From Verrucomicrobiales bacterium (GTDB lineage: Bacteria; Verrucomicrobiota; Verrucomicrobiia; Limisphaerales; UBA11320), in assembly GCA_016793885.1 (NCBI GenBank), contig JAEUHE010000167.1, forward strand, positions 1-64,000: a stretch of DNA of 64,000 bases, read 5' to 3'. Below are positions 9,720 through 17,944 of the stretch, in pieces. Made by a program: the position numbers and the translations under genes. The notes beneath the pieces are model-generated. The model was given only the letters and a program-made list of their open reading frames with translations. It was not told the origin of the DNA and made no database searches. How positions within the stretch are numbered: position 1 is the first letter of the stretch; the number at the start of each line of letters is the position of its first letter.

Positions 9720-10667
9720 CTACTTCAGCGGACCGGACCCGTGTACTTTCAGCTTCCGACGGTAAATTCGATCCGCCGAGCAAACATAGAGATACTGCAG
9801 ACCGGGACCAGCGAAGGCCGCGCTCACGGTGCCCTTGGGTTGTGGACGCGCGATCACTCCGCTGAGTCGCCCAGTCCAATCAAACATCTGGATGCCCAGA
9901 GCGCTGGTCACATAGAACCGCCCGTCCGAGTCGACCGCCATGCCATCACCTTCACTCTTCGGTGAACCCACCGGGCTTCTAAGCTCCATATACCGATCAC
10001 CCGCACTCAGGGAGCCATCGGGATCGATGCGGAAGAGCCAGACATTGGTTCCCTGATATTCGGAGACCGCCAGCTGTCCATGGTCAGGGGTCAGCCCAAT
10101 ACCATTGGGGGCGTTGATCCCTTTAGCCACCGCTCTCACCTGACCGCTCTTGTCGATCAAGGTTACCTGTCCTTTGCCGGTCTCAGTGAAGTAGATGAAC
10201 CCCTTGCGAGTCACCACCAGATCGTTCGGCTGCACATCATCAGCTAGAACAGTCATCGCCCCGGACGGCACTTCGAATGCCACGATCTGCTTTTTCGGAG
10301 ATTGGGCGCAGGCGTAGAGTCGACCGTCTGGACCCCATTTCATCCCGCTTAGCCGTGGAGTTTTCTCAACCAACGCGGATCGCTTTCCATCTCGATCGAT
10401 CTTTTGAATGCTGTCGCCAGCGGCAACATCGGCGAAATAGAAGTTTCCCTCCGCATCGGAGCAGGCCGCGTCAGTGAACCGAAATCCCTCAGCCAAGAGT
10501 TGCCAGGATTCCCCCTCGATCAGGATCTTCGAAAGCGCCTCGTCCCCGGCCAGGTTCTGCGCGGAGGCAGTTGAGCCAAGCAGCAAACCACCGATGAGGA
10601 CCAGGCCGCACACAGAACGCCTCACAAACCCCGGGTCGGAATGCAGGTGGAAGATCAAAGCTTTCAT
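9720..10667 (-). CDS. Secreted SMP-30/gluconolactonase-like protein
   Basis: A 315-residue beta-propeller of the SMP-30/gluconolactonase/LRE family. The N-terminal hydrophobic stretch (VCGLVLIGGLLLGSTASAQ) is a signal peptide with an AQ cleavage site, so it should act in the periplasm. Repeated propeller strands are seen (FYFADVAAGD, MKWGPDGRLYAC, APNGIGLTPDHGQLAVSE, GDGMAVDSDGRFYVTS); the N- and D-containing turns resemble metal-ligand loops of the family. The ATG at 10667 is preferred; a TTG nine bases upstream in frame is possible. It lies 32 bases downstream of the esterase gene on the same strand, so the two are probably co-transcribed and may hydrolyse a sugar lactone or ester together. 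The substrate is unknown. Confidence 0.8.
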   Translation of the reverse strand: MKALIFHLHSDPGFVRRSVCGLVLIGGLLLGSTASAQNLAGDEALSKILIEGESWQLLAEGFRFTDAACSDAEGNFYFADVAAGDSIQKIDRDGKRSALVEKTPRLSGMKWGPDGRLYACAQSPKKQIVAFEVPSGAMTVLADDVQPNDLVVTRKGFIYFTETGKGQVTLIDKSGQVRAVAKGINAPNGIGLTPDHGQLAVSEYQGTNVWLFRIDPDGSLSAGDRYMELRSPVGSPKSEGDGMAVDSDGRFYVTSALGIQMFDWTGRLSGVIARPQPKGTVSAAFAGPGLQYLYVCSADRIYRRKLKVHGSGPLK

Positions 10668-10699
10668 AGAATTCAAAAGGATAGGTGGCGCGGAAGTGG

Positions 10700-11572
10700 T
10701 TATTGTTTAGGGTAATCACGCCAAAGCCATTTCAATGCTTCCGGTAGGATGACGCCTCCATGCTTTCCGTTGTGCCCGCCATCTCCGAACTCGAACTTGA
10801 AGTCGTAGCCCATGAACTTGAGTGCTGCGGCCATTTCTTGGTTGGCCAGCGGCCAGTTCCCGTGGAGATTGTCCAGATCTCCGGACCCATCCTGAAGATG
10901 AATACGAATCGGTTTTCGCTCGGTCTTGCGAATCAGCGCTGGATACACATGCCCGCCGCGAATGTTGGTAAAGCTGCCGACTTGGCTAATCACCTTACTG
11001 AACTGTTCCGGATGCTCCCAAGCCACTGTCCAAGCGCAGATCGCTCCCGAACTGATGCCACAGATGGCTCGGCCTGCGGGGTCGGAAGTGATGCGATAGG
11101 TCTTGCCGATCTCGGGAAGAAACTCGTCCAGCAAGAAACGGGAATACTGCCCGCCTAAGGAATCATACTCGAAGCTGCGATTGCTGCGGGGTTTTTGCCC
11201 CGCTTCGGCCGCGGGAACTTGCCCCGGGTTGATGAACACGGCGAGTGTCACCGGCATGTGGCCTTGGTGAATAAGGTTATCAAACACGATCGGCACACGG
11301 AATTGCCCGTTCGTGTCGACATACGACCGCCCATCCTGAAACACCATGAGGGCAGCCGGCTTCTCAGCCTTATACTGCTTCGGAACATAGACCCAATAAT
11401 CGCGAACGGTATCAGGGAAGACTTTACTGGTCCATTTACCAGAAACGATGTCGCCGTGCGGCACCCCATCCTGTGGTTTAGAGTCCGGGCCCAGCTTGTA
11501 ATCGTCGGCCGCAAACGCGGACCAAGAGATCAGCACGCCAAGCGCGATCGTCAGAGAGCGGAGGTTAGGCAT
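10700..11572 (-). CDS. Secreted alpha/beta-hydrolase esterase, enterochelin esterase/esterase D type
   Basis: A 290-residue exported hydrolase. A short signal peptide ([16 protein letters not shown]) is followed by an alpha/beta-hydrolase core. The nucleophile elbow GISSGA places the catalytic serine at Ser174; a C-terminal GGHNGKHGG segment carries the likely catalytic histidine. [15 protein letters not shown] and VFQDG are typical of the esterase D/enterochelin-esterase superfamily, which in verrucomicrobia and planctomycetes often includes carbohydrate esterases. It is the first gene of a leftward pair with the SMP-30-like gene. A siderophore role is not supported, since no siderophore genes are nearby; a carbohydrate or small-ester substrate is more likely, but this is inference. 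Confidence 0.82.
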   Translation of the reverse strand: MPNLRSLTIALGVLISWSAFAADDYKLGPDSKPQDGVPHGDIVSGKWTSKVFPDTVRDYWVYVPKQYKAEKPAALMVFQDGRSYVDTNGQFRVPIVFDNLIHQGHMPVTLAVFINPGQVPAAEAGQKPRSNRSFEYDSLGGQYSRFLLDEFLPEIGKTYRITSDPAGRAICGISSGAICAWTVAWEHPEQFSKVISQVGSFTNIRGGHVYPALIRKTERKPIRIHLQDGSGDLDNLHGNWPLANQEMAAALKFMGYDFKFEFGDGGHNGKHGGVILPEALKWLWRDYPKQ

Positions 11573-12066
11573 GCCTGCATGCTGGCAACCTGGGGCTGGG
11601 TGTCAAAACCTAACCGAGGAGGGTTTGGAAAGGCTGTTTGAAGATCGATGTGGTCTGGGCAGAGCTCTCCTGCGGTGAAGGTAGCCTGGCGATGGAAAGA
11701 CCATACGCTCGAGGGCTGAAGATAGCAACACGCGAAATCTACGGTCTCCCAGATCGGGGATTTGCGGAGGCCAGGTCCCCGCTACGCCGGGGGGCGAGAA
11801 AGCGGTAGAGGCCTCTCCCCTTTACCTCCAAAAAAGCAGACTAGACAAGCTGGGCGACAGGGGAGTTTCTCACCTGAGCTGCAGGGGCCCGAACCCGCAG
11901 GGTTCACAGACATTAGACGGGGGTGCTCGCACCCCCGGAACTATTAAAAGTACGGATGAGGGAGGGCTACCGCACTCCAAAACGTCCGGCGCTCCGCTCT
12001 TACCAAACACGGTCGCTTACCCCCAAACCAGTTGCACGATTCCTCAATTCTCAGCACAATCGACCC
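11573..12066. repeat. Divergent intergenic region with repeat modules
   Basis: This 494-base space separates the leftward esterase from the rightward oxidoreductase operon and contains no credible gene. Bases 11760-11830 repeat the AGCGGTAGAGGCCTC box seen near base 200. Bases 11885-11955 form a 70-base unit with a CGGGGGTGCTCGCACCCCCGG hairpin, whose second copy is at 17988-18059. Bases 11966-11985 (GAGGGCTACCGCACTCC type) match one arm of the inverted repeat at 30950-31032. A 61-codon frame at 11762-11947 and a 48-codon upstream extension of the next gene lie inside these repeats and are not believed. The promoters of both flanking transcripts must be here but are not recognisable. Confidence 0.65.
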
Positions 12067-13200
12067 ATGTCCTCAGCCCCGACGAAGCCTCACGCGTTGC
12101 GCCTCGGCATCATTGGTTGCGGGAACGTCCTTTCCGCTTATCGAGCGTCACTGGATTCCCTGCGCAACCGGCATGAGGCCGAGGTTCGGATCGCTTGCGG
12201 CCGAGCCGCGCAACAGGACTACGCCTTAGCAGAACTTGGGCCGGTCGCCTTCGTCACCGATGCCCAGGCCGTTATTGAGTCACCAGATGTCGATCTGGTG
12301 CTCGTCTTGACGTCGATGGAACACCATGCAACCTGGGCGCGAGCCGCCCTTCAAGCCGGCAAGCATGTGGTGGTCGAAAAACCGATGGCGACCCGGATGG
12401 AGGACGCGAACCAGCTGATCGATCTCGCGCGAGCCTCCCAACGCCTGCTCGTCTGCGCTCCGTTCACGCCCTTGAGCCCCACCTACCAGATCCTGGCCCA
12501 ACGTGTCCGGCAGGGGGATATCGGCAAGCCCTGCTCGGCACGAGCGCGCTATGGCTGGGCTGGTCCATCTTGGAACGAATGGTTCTATCGCCCCGGAGGC
12601 GGTTGCCTCTTCGACCTCGGGGTGTATTGCCTCACGAGTCTCACGGGCCTGCTCGGCCCGGCACTCCGAGTGACCGCCATGGCCGGAATCGCGATTCCCG
12701 AACGCGAAGTCAAAGGCCGCACGATTCGAGTCGAGGCCGAGGACAACGCCCAAGTAATCCTTGATTTTGGCGGCGGCGCCTTTGCTTCCATAACCACCGG
12801 GTTTACCATCCAGCAATATCGAACCCCTGCCCTCGAGATCTACGGCACCAACGGAACGCTGCAGATGATGGGTGACGACTGGGACCCCGATGGCTATGAG
12901 CTGTGGCAAAACTCGATGGGTTCTTGGCAGATCTTCAAGGAAACCTCCCCCGACTGGTCATGGACGGACGGACTGCGCCATGCTGTCGAGTGCATCCGGA
13001 AGGGCCAAAGACCCATCATCACTCCCGAGCATAGCCGTCACGTCCTCGAGATCATGCTGAAGGCGCGTCAGGCGGCCTCAGAAGGGCGGACCCAGCCTCT
13101 CGAAACGACCTTCCCTCCGTTGAATTTGGAGCTGAACCCGCCGGCCGTCGCCACGGATGTCCATCTAGTGCATGATCGCACTCGGCCTCACCGCACATGA
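12067..13200 (+). CDS. Gfo/Idh/MocA-family NAD(P)-dependent oxidoreductase
   Basis: A 377-residue cytoplasmic dehydrogenase of the glucose-fructose oxidoreductase/inositol dehydrogenase family. The Rossmann motif GIIGCGNV lies at the N-terminus, and VVVEKPMA places the family's EKP motif at residues 104-106. The C-terminal half (WNEWFYRPGGGCLFDLGVY) matches the alpha/beta substrate domain. The reading frame extends 48 codons upstream to 11923, but that extension runs through repeat DNA, so the ATG at 12067 (MSSAPTKPHALRLGIIG) is chosen. It is the first gene of a six-gene rightward run and overlaps the next gene by four bases (ATGA). The substrate is probably a sugar or inositol derivative; the sequence does not say which. 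Confidence 0.88.
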   Translation: MSSAPTKPHALRLGIIGCGNVLSAYRASLDSLRNRHEAEVRIACGRAAQQDYALAELGPVAFVTDAQAVIESPDVDLVLVLTSMEHHATWARAALQAGKHVVVEKPMATRMEDANQLIDLARASQRLLVCAPFTPLSPTYQILAQRVRQGDIGKPCSARARYGWAGPSWNEWFYRPGGGCLFDLGVYCLTSLTGLLGPALRVTAMAGIAIPEREVKGRTIRVEAEDNAQVILDFGGGAFASITTGFTIQQYRTPALEIYGTNGTLQMMGDDWDPDGYELWQNSMGSWQIFKETSPDWSWTDGLRHAVECIRKGQRPIITPEHSRHVLEIMLKARQAASEGRTQPLETTFPPLNLELNPPAVATDVHLVHDRTRPHRT

Positions 13201-14108
13201 ACCCTTCCTCCCAGCCTGCTTGGAGGTCTGCCTGGTTCCTCTGGACCTTGCTGGCAGTCGTCTGCTGGGGCATCTGGGCGATTCTGTCCAAATTGCTTGG
13301 CGATGCCTTGTCGGCCGAGCAAAGCCAAGCCCTCAGCACTGGGGGAGCCATTCCCGTCCTGATAGCGCTGAGCCTGTCCAAACGTTTGACTCACCAGGGA
13401 AACCGCTGGCGCGGCATCGGCTGGGCTCTGTCGGCTGGAGTCCTTACCTGCTTGGGCAACACCGCGTACTATGGTTTGCTTCGCGATGGAGCCAAAGCAG
13501 CAACAGCAGTACCGCTGACTGCAATGTATCCGCTTATCACCCTCCTGCTGGCGGTCGGTTTTCTGCGCGAGCGGCTCAACCGGGTCCAACAGATGGGAAT
13601 TCTACTCTCCCTCGGCGCCATTTATCTCTTTAATGTACCGGGCGAAGCTGGGCTGATCTCCCCTGCGCTCGCGGCCGCGCTGGCGCCCATCGGACTGTGG
13701 GGCGTGGCCGGGCTCCTGCAGAAGATGTCCACCAATGAAGTGAGCGGAGAGCTCTCAGCCCTGGTGTTTTTGTCAGCTTTCGTCCCCATCGGAATCTATC
13801 TGATTTGGCAGCACCCGCTGACCGGGGCCAGCCTCACGTCACGAAGCTGGGTTTTGGTAACACTCGTTGGCCTGTGCTTCGCACTAGGCAATTTTGCCCT
13901 CCTGGAGGCGTTCGCCCGCGGAGGCAAGGCCTCGGTGATTGCGCCTCTTGCCGGTCTGTATCCGATGATCAGCGTGCCTATCGCTGTCCTAGTTCTCGGC
14001 GAAAAAATAAGCTGGCGGGAGCTGGGCGGCATCACGTTGGCTCTGCTCGCGGTGGCCGCGCTTTCCCTTGAATCTCGTAGGCCAGCCCTTAATCTACCGA
14101 ATCACTAG
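13197..14108 (+). CDS. EamA/DMT-superfamily transporter
   Basis: A 303-residue integral membrane protein with about ten hydrophobic segments, arranged as two EamA repeats of roughly 140 residues. The first begins WTLLAVVCWGIWAILSK; the second ends VPIAVLVLGEKISWRELGG. The proline-glutamate pair before the last helix of each repeat (FLRERLN in the first, GEKISW in the second) is typical of drug/metabolite exporters. It overlaps the oxidoreductase gene by four bases and is followed directly by the methyltransferase gene with no gap, so translation is probably coupled. It likely moves a small metabolite belonging to this operon across the inner membrane. Direction and substrate are unknown. Confidence 0.88.
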   Translation: MNPSSQPAWRSAWFLWTLLAVVCWGIWAILSKLLGDALSAEQSQALSTGGAIPVLIALSLSKRLTHQGNRWRGIGWALSAGVLTCLGNTAYYGLLRDGAKAATAVPLTAMYPLITLLLAVGFLRERLNRVQQMGILLSLGAIYLFNVPGEAGLISPALAAALAPIGLWGVAGLLQKMSTNEVSGELSALVFLSAFVPIGIYLIWQHPLTGASLTSRSWVLVTLVGLCFALGNFALLEAFARGGKASVIAPLAGLYPMISVPIAVLVLGEKISWRELGGITLALLAVAALSLESRRPALNLPNH

Positions 14109-15053
14109 ATGCAACCCATTACCACTCTCCTTAAAGACACCGTCGTCCTCGGCGACGGAGGCTATCTAATCGAACTCGAACGACGCGGCTATGTGGACAG
14201 TGGCTCCCGTCGGGAAAAGGTCGGCACGGGCAAGGGCAGCGGACAATTCACTCCCGAGGTTGCCATCGAGCAACCCGAGGCCCTCCGTCAGCTGCATCGC
14301 GAATTCCTGGGAGCTGGATCCCAGGTTCTTCAAGCGCTGACCTTCTTTGGGACACGCGAGAAACTGACCCGCGCGGGCTACGGGTCTCAGACGGAGTCGA
14401 TCAATCAAGCTGCGGTAAAGTTGGCGCGCGAGGTTGCCGGTGATCGCGCACTGGTGGCTGGCAGCGTCTCCCGGACCCAGCTGATCGAGCGCGAAGGCAT
14501 GGGAGCGATGGACAAGGCGCGCGACCATATCGCGGAACAAATCCGACTGTTGAAGGATGCGGGCGTGGACTTCCTGATCTTGGAAACGTTTTTTCACCTG
14601 GCCGAAATGAAAGTGGCCTTGCGCTGCGCCACGGAAGCAGGACTACCTGCGGTAGCCACCATGAGCTTTCGCCCCATGATCAGCGCCTGCACCGACGGAC
14701 ATACCCCGGCCGAATGCGCGAAAGTGCTCGCGGATCTCGGAGCCATCGCCGTCGGAGCCAACTGCGAGCAGGAGCCCACTCGAATGCTGCCGCTGCTGCG
14801 CGAGATGCGATCCGCTTGCCAGATCCCGATCGCCGCTCAACCCAGCGCGTTCCGCACGACCGACACATGCCACTGCTTCACTCGTCAGCCCGCCTTTCCC
14901 GACGATCTAGAGACGATTCAAGTCTCGCGCAAGGAGTTCGAAAACCTGGGCCAGATGGCACAGCGCGAAGGGGTCGGCTACCTGGGAGGATGCTGTGGCT
15001 GCAATGCCGCTTACATTCGCGCCTTGAGCGATGGGCTGGCGGCGGCGCAGTGA
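14109..15053 (+). CDS. Homocysteine S-methyltransferase family protein (BHMT type)
   Basis: A 314-residue zinc-dependent methyltransferase of the Pfam S-methyl_trans family, which transfers a methyl group to homocysteine or a related thiol. The three zinc-binding cysteines are present: Cys219 in GANCEQEP, and Cys295 and Cys296 in GGCCGC near the C-terminus. This matches the spacing in betaine-homocysteine methyltransferase. The N-terminus (VVLGDGGYLIELERRGY) fits the barrel's first strand and GDGG-type motif. It starts on the base after the transporter's stop. Its place inside an apparent sugar operon is odd; betaine, S-methylmethionine or another methyl donor could be involved. A thiol other than homocysteine cannot be excluded. 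Confidence 0.88.
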   Translation: MQPITTLLKDTVVLGDGGYLIELERRGYVDSGSRREKVGTGKGSGQFTPEVAIEQPEALRQLHREFLGAGSQVLQALTFFGTREKLTRAGYGSQTESINQAAVKLAREVAGDRALVAGSVSRTQLIEREGMGAMDKARDHIAEQIRLLKDAGVDFLILETFFHLAEMKVALRCATEAGLPAVATMSFRPMISACTDGHTPAECAKVLADLGAIAVGANCEQEPTRMLPLLREMRSACQIPIAAQPSAFRTTDTCHCFTRQPAFPDDLETIQVSRKEFENLGQMAQREGVGYLGGCCGCNAAYIRALSDGLAAAQ

Positions 15054-15069
15054 ACGCTTCGAACCGTTT

Positions 15070-15792
15070 ATGATTGTCTCCATCTACGAATCAACCACGA
15101 CGGCGAACGAGGTGGCGGCCGCCCATTTTGGACGTAGATTATCGCATCCCGCCACGCGCACTGTGATGGTCGCCGCAGGAAACACACCGTTGGACCTGTA
15201 CCAGCTCATCTCTGCCCAAGGGCTCAAGCTGCCGCATCTCAAGGTCTTTGCTCTGGACGAATATGTCGGTGTTCCACTGGAGGAACCGCGCAACTGCGCC
15301 AACCTGCTTCGGCACCATGTCGCCCAAGCCTGGGGCCTGAAGCCCGACCAGTTCCTCACCGTAAGTTCTGTGGCCGGCGAGGCGGAACGCAGTGTAAAGC
15401 AGCATGAGTCAGCCATCGAAGCGGCCGGGGGACTGGATCTGCTGGTGTTGGGATTGGGTCAGAACGGCCATCTGGGTTTCAACGAGCCCGGCAGCTCCCC
15501 GGACTCTGGCGCTCGCGTGTTGGCTCTCGACCCGATCTCAGTGGAAGCGAATCGAAAATGGTTCCATGGCCGCTTCGCGCCGGATCAAGGCGTTACCGTC
15601 GGGATGAAAACGATCCTGGGAGCTCGAGAGATATTCCTGCTCGCTTTCGGAGCACATAAGATACAGGCCGTCCGTGAAATGATCCGTGGCTCGGTGAGCG
15701 ATCGCTGCCCCGCGTCGTTCCTCCAAACCCATCCGCGGGTGAAAGTGTTTCTCGATACGACGGCCGCTGCTGATTTACTGACGGTCTCCTAA
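15070..15792 (+). CDS. NagB-like sugar-6-phosphate isomerase/deaminase
   Basis: A 240-residue protein of the glucosamine-6-phosphate deaminase/6-phosphogluconolactonase family, probably converting an amino-sugar phosphate to a ketose phosphate plus ammonia. ALDEYVG (residues 61-67) matches the NagB active-site strand, and GLGQNGHLGFNEPGS carries the catalytic His134 and Glu139. The residue two before that histidine is Asn132; from memory of E. coli NagB this position is the catalytic Asp141, so the enzyme may not be a classical NagB (a galactosamine-6-phosphate-type isomerase is one alternative). The ATG at 15070 is preferred because a start at 15031 would overlap the upstream gene and adds residues unlike the family. 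A ROK kinase follows nine bases later, which fits an amino-sugar pathway. Confidence 0.85.
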   Translation: MIVSIYESTTTANEVAAAHFGRRLSHPATRTVMVAAGNTPLDLYQLISAQGLKLPHLKVFALDEYVGVPLEEPRNCANLLRHHVAQAWGLKPDQFLTVSSVAGEAERSVKQHESAIEAAGGLDLLVLGLGQNGHLGFNEPGSSPDSGARVLALDPISVEANRKWFHGRFAPDQGVTVGMKTILGAREIFLLAFGAHKIQAVREMIRGSVSDRCPASFLQTHPRVKVFLDTTAAADLLTVS

Positions 15793-15801
15793 TGTCAGCC
15801 T

Positions 15802-16758
15802 ATGAGTTTTCCCGCTCAGCATACGGAGGTCCATAGCACCAAAATTCGTCACGCCATCGGCATCGATGTCGGGGGGACTAAAATTGCCGGAGGCCTGGTG
15901 CAGTTTCCGGAAGGGCGGGTGCTCGTTCAACGAAGCGAGCCGACCAAGCCTCAACGGGGCCCGGAGGCGGTCCTGGCGGACGTGGAGCATATGGCCCGCC
16001 AACTGCGCAACTCACTACCCGAGGGAACCGCATTGGACGCCCTAGGTGTGGGACTTTGCGAGCTCGTCGATCGGAATGGCCAGCCGGCGAGCGCGAATTG
16101 CATCGACTGGACTAAACTGCCCGTGCGCGAACGGCTGTCGGCAATCGCGCCCTGCGTGCTCGAAGCGGATGTCCGGGCGGCCGCGCTGGGTGAAGCCTAT
16201 TACGGCACTGGACGCGACTTTCGGCACTTTCTCTATGTGACCATCGGAACCGGAATCAGTTCCTGCCTCATGTGCGAGGGAAAACCGTTCCTTGGTGCCC
16301 GCGGAGCCACGGGGACGATGGCGAGCAGTCCCCTGCCCATCTCCGCCGAGAACGAAGAGGCAATCATGCCCACGCTGGAACAACTGGCTTCCGGCCCGGC
16401 TTTGGTCGAGCGTTTCGGCCGACTGGGTGGCAACGCCAACTCGGGTGAGGACGTGCTGGCTGCGGCATGCGCGGGCGACACTCGCGCCGTCGGGGTCGTT
16501 CGTTCCGGGGCTGAGGCGCTCGGAGCCGCCATAGGTTGGCTGGTGAATGTGCTCGATCCTGACGCAGTGGTGATCGGCGGAGGTCTGGGCCTCAGCGAGG
16601 GGCTTTTCCGCGATACCCTCTCCGCGTCAGCTCATCGTCACATCTGGTCCGATTTGCATCGGGACCTGCCCATCATGCCCGCCTCCCTGGGCACCCAAGC
16701 TGGGTTCATCGGAGCCGCTACCTACGCGTTGAACGCGTCCCGAATCACACAACGTTGA
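15802..16758 (+). CDS. ROK-family kinase-like protein lacking the zinc motif
   Basis: A 318-residue actin-fold protein of the ROK family (bacterial sugar kinases and repressors). The phosphate-1 loop IDVGGTKIAG is at residues 21-30, the likely catalytic aspartate is Asp123 in LEADVRAAALGE, and the phosphate-2 region is YVTIGTGIS. It has no helix-turn-helix domain, so a kinase role is likelier than a repressor. It is unusual in lacking the family's zinc site: where GEIGH and the CxCGxxGC cluster normally sit it has GATGTMAS, then a cysteine-free SAENEEAIMPTLEQLASG. It follows the NagB-like gene by nine bases and may phosphorylate that enzyme's substrate precursor. It could also be a non-canonical kinase of another sugar. 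Confidence 0.83.
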   Translation: MSFPAQHTEVHSTKIRHAIGIDVGGTKIAGGLVQFPEGRVLVQRSEPTKPQRGPEAVLADVEHMARQLRNSLPEGTALDALGVGLCELVDRNGQPASANCIDWTKLPVRERLSAIAPCVLEADVRAAALGEAYYGTGRDFRHFLYVTIGTGISSCLMCEGKPFLGARGATGTMASSPLPISAENEEAIMPTLEQLASGPALVERFGRLGGNANSGEDVLAAACAGDTRAVGVVRSGAEALGAAIGWLVNVLDPDAVVIGGGLGLSEGLFRDTLSASAHRHIWSDLHRDLPIMPASLGTQAGFIGAATYALNASRITQR

Positions 16759-16780
16759 CAGCCTCTCGCCGCCAGGCACC

Positions 16781-17944
16781 ATGGGAACTATGAAACCTAT
16801 CTCACGCCGGGGTTACATCGGTGGAAGCGTAGCCTTCATGGCCGCTGCCTTCAGCCAGAATCCGCTTTCCCTGTTTGGATTTCCGAATGATGAGTCCGGA
16901 GCTGAGGTGGTGCCTTTCCTTGACCCCCAACCCGTGGATCCGGGGCGACGCATGATCAAATGGGAGGATCTTCAAGAGTGGATCACGCCGGCCAACGATC
17001 TCTTCGCCGTGAACCATTATGGAGTGGTTTCCGAAGTGGATGCATCGAAGTGGACGTTGGATGTATCCGGCTTTGTCGGACGGCCCCAAAGATTCAGCCT
17101 GCAGGAGATTCAATCCCGGCGACGCCGGGAGATCACAGCCACCATTGAATGCTCAGGCAATGGTGCGGGGGTGGGTTTTATGGGGGCGGTAGGCAACGCC
17201 CGCTGGGCGGGGACACCTCTCGGGCCGCTGCTGAAGGAATGCTCGCTCCTGCCTCAATCCAGCGAGATTGTGTTCTTCGGACAAGACGAGAAAAAGGAGA
17301 AGATCCGGGATCAGGAATACCCTCAAAACTTCGCCCGCAGCCTCTCCACCGAAGAGGCCTTCAAGAAGGAAATCCTTCTGTGCTGGGAAATGAACGGCAA
17401 GCCTCTGACTCAGGGGCACGGGTTCCCGCTCCGCCTCGTGGTTCCTGGTTGGTATGGAATCGCCTGGGTCAAGTGGCTGAACCGGATTGAGGTTCATGAC
17501 CGACGTTACATGAGTAAGTTCATGGCGCGCGACTACGTCACGATTCGAGGAGAGGAAAGGGATGGCAAGACCATCTGGCGAGAGACCAGCGTCAGCCATA
17601 TGAACGTCAAATCGTTGCTAGGCCGGGTGAGCCGTCTGAAGGATGGATCCATCCGCATCACCGGGGCCGCCTGGACCGACGGCACTCCTCTGAAACGGGT
17701 GGAACTCCAGATCGATGAAGGCCCGTGGATCAAGGTGGAACTGGACCGCTCTCGTCAATCCCGCTACGCCTGGACGTTCTGGTCCTACGAGTGGAAAAAC
17801 CCACCTCCCGGCGAGCATACCCTAGTTTCCCGCGCCACCGATGCGAATGGCGTGGTTCAACCTTCGAAGGACGATCCCGCCATCAAGCTGAAGAAGACGT
17901 ACTGGGAGGCGAATCAACAGTATCCCCGCCGCATCAAGGTGTGA
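16781..17944 (+). CDS. Tat-exported sulfite-oxidase-type molybdopterin oxidoreductase
   Basis: A 387-residue molybdenum-cofactor enzyme of the sulfite oxidase superfamily. A twin-arginine signal (SRRGYIGG, residues 8-15) indicates folded export to the periplasm. The molybdenum-ligating cysteine is Cys124 in TIECSGNG, followed by RWAGTPLGPLL; the C-terminal part (about 270-380) is the Mo-co dimerisation domain, with ITGAAWTDGTPLKRVELQIDEG split across its strands. No haem or cytochrome b5 domain is fused, so electrons would go to a separate carrier. The gene begins 22 bases after the ROK gene and may be the last of the operon, although its function (sulfite or another oxoanion) has no obvious link to sugar use. 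A second ATG nine bases downstream is possible. Confidence 0.9.
   Translation: MGTMKPISRRGYIGGSVAFMAAAFSQNPLSLFGFPNDESGAEVVPFLDPQPVDPGRRMIKWEDLQEWITPANDLFAVNHYGVVSEVDASKWTLDVSGFVGRPQRFSLQEIQSRRRREITATIECSGNGAGVGFMGAVGNARWAGTPLGPLLKECSLLPQSSEIVFFGQDEKKEKIRDQEYPQNFARSLSTEEAFKKEILLCWEMNGKPLTQGHGFPLRLVVPGWYGIAWVKWLNRIEVHDRRYMSKFMARDYVTIRGEERDGKTIWRETSVSHMNVKSLLGRVSRLKDGSIRITGAAWTDGTPLKRVELQIDEGPWIKVELDRSRQSRYAWTFWSYEWKNPPPGEHTLVSRATDANGVVQPSKDDPAIKLKKTYWEANQQYPRRIKV

Noticed and set aside
11762-11947. A 61-codon frame in the divergent intergenic region
   Set aside because: Made entirely of repeat modules found elsewhere in the window.
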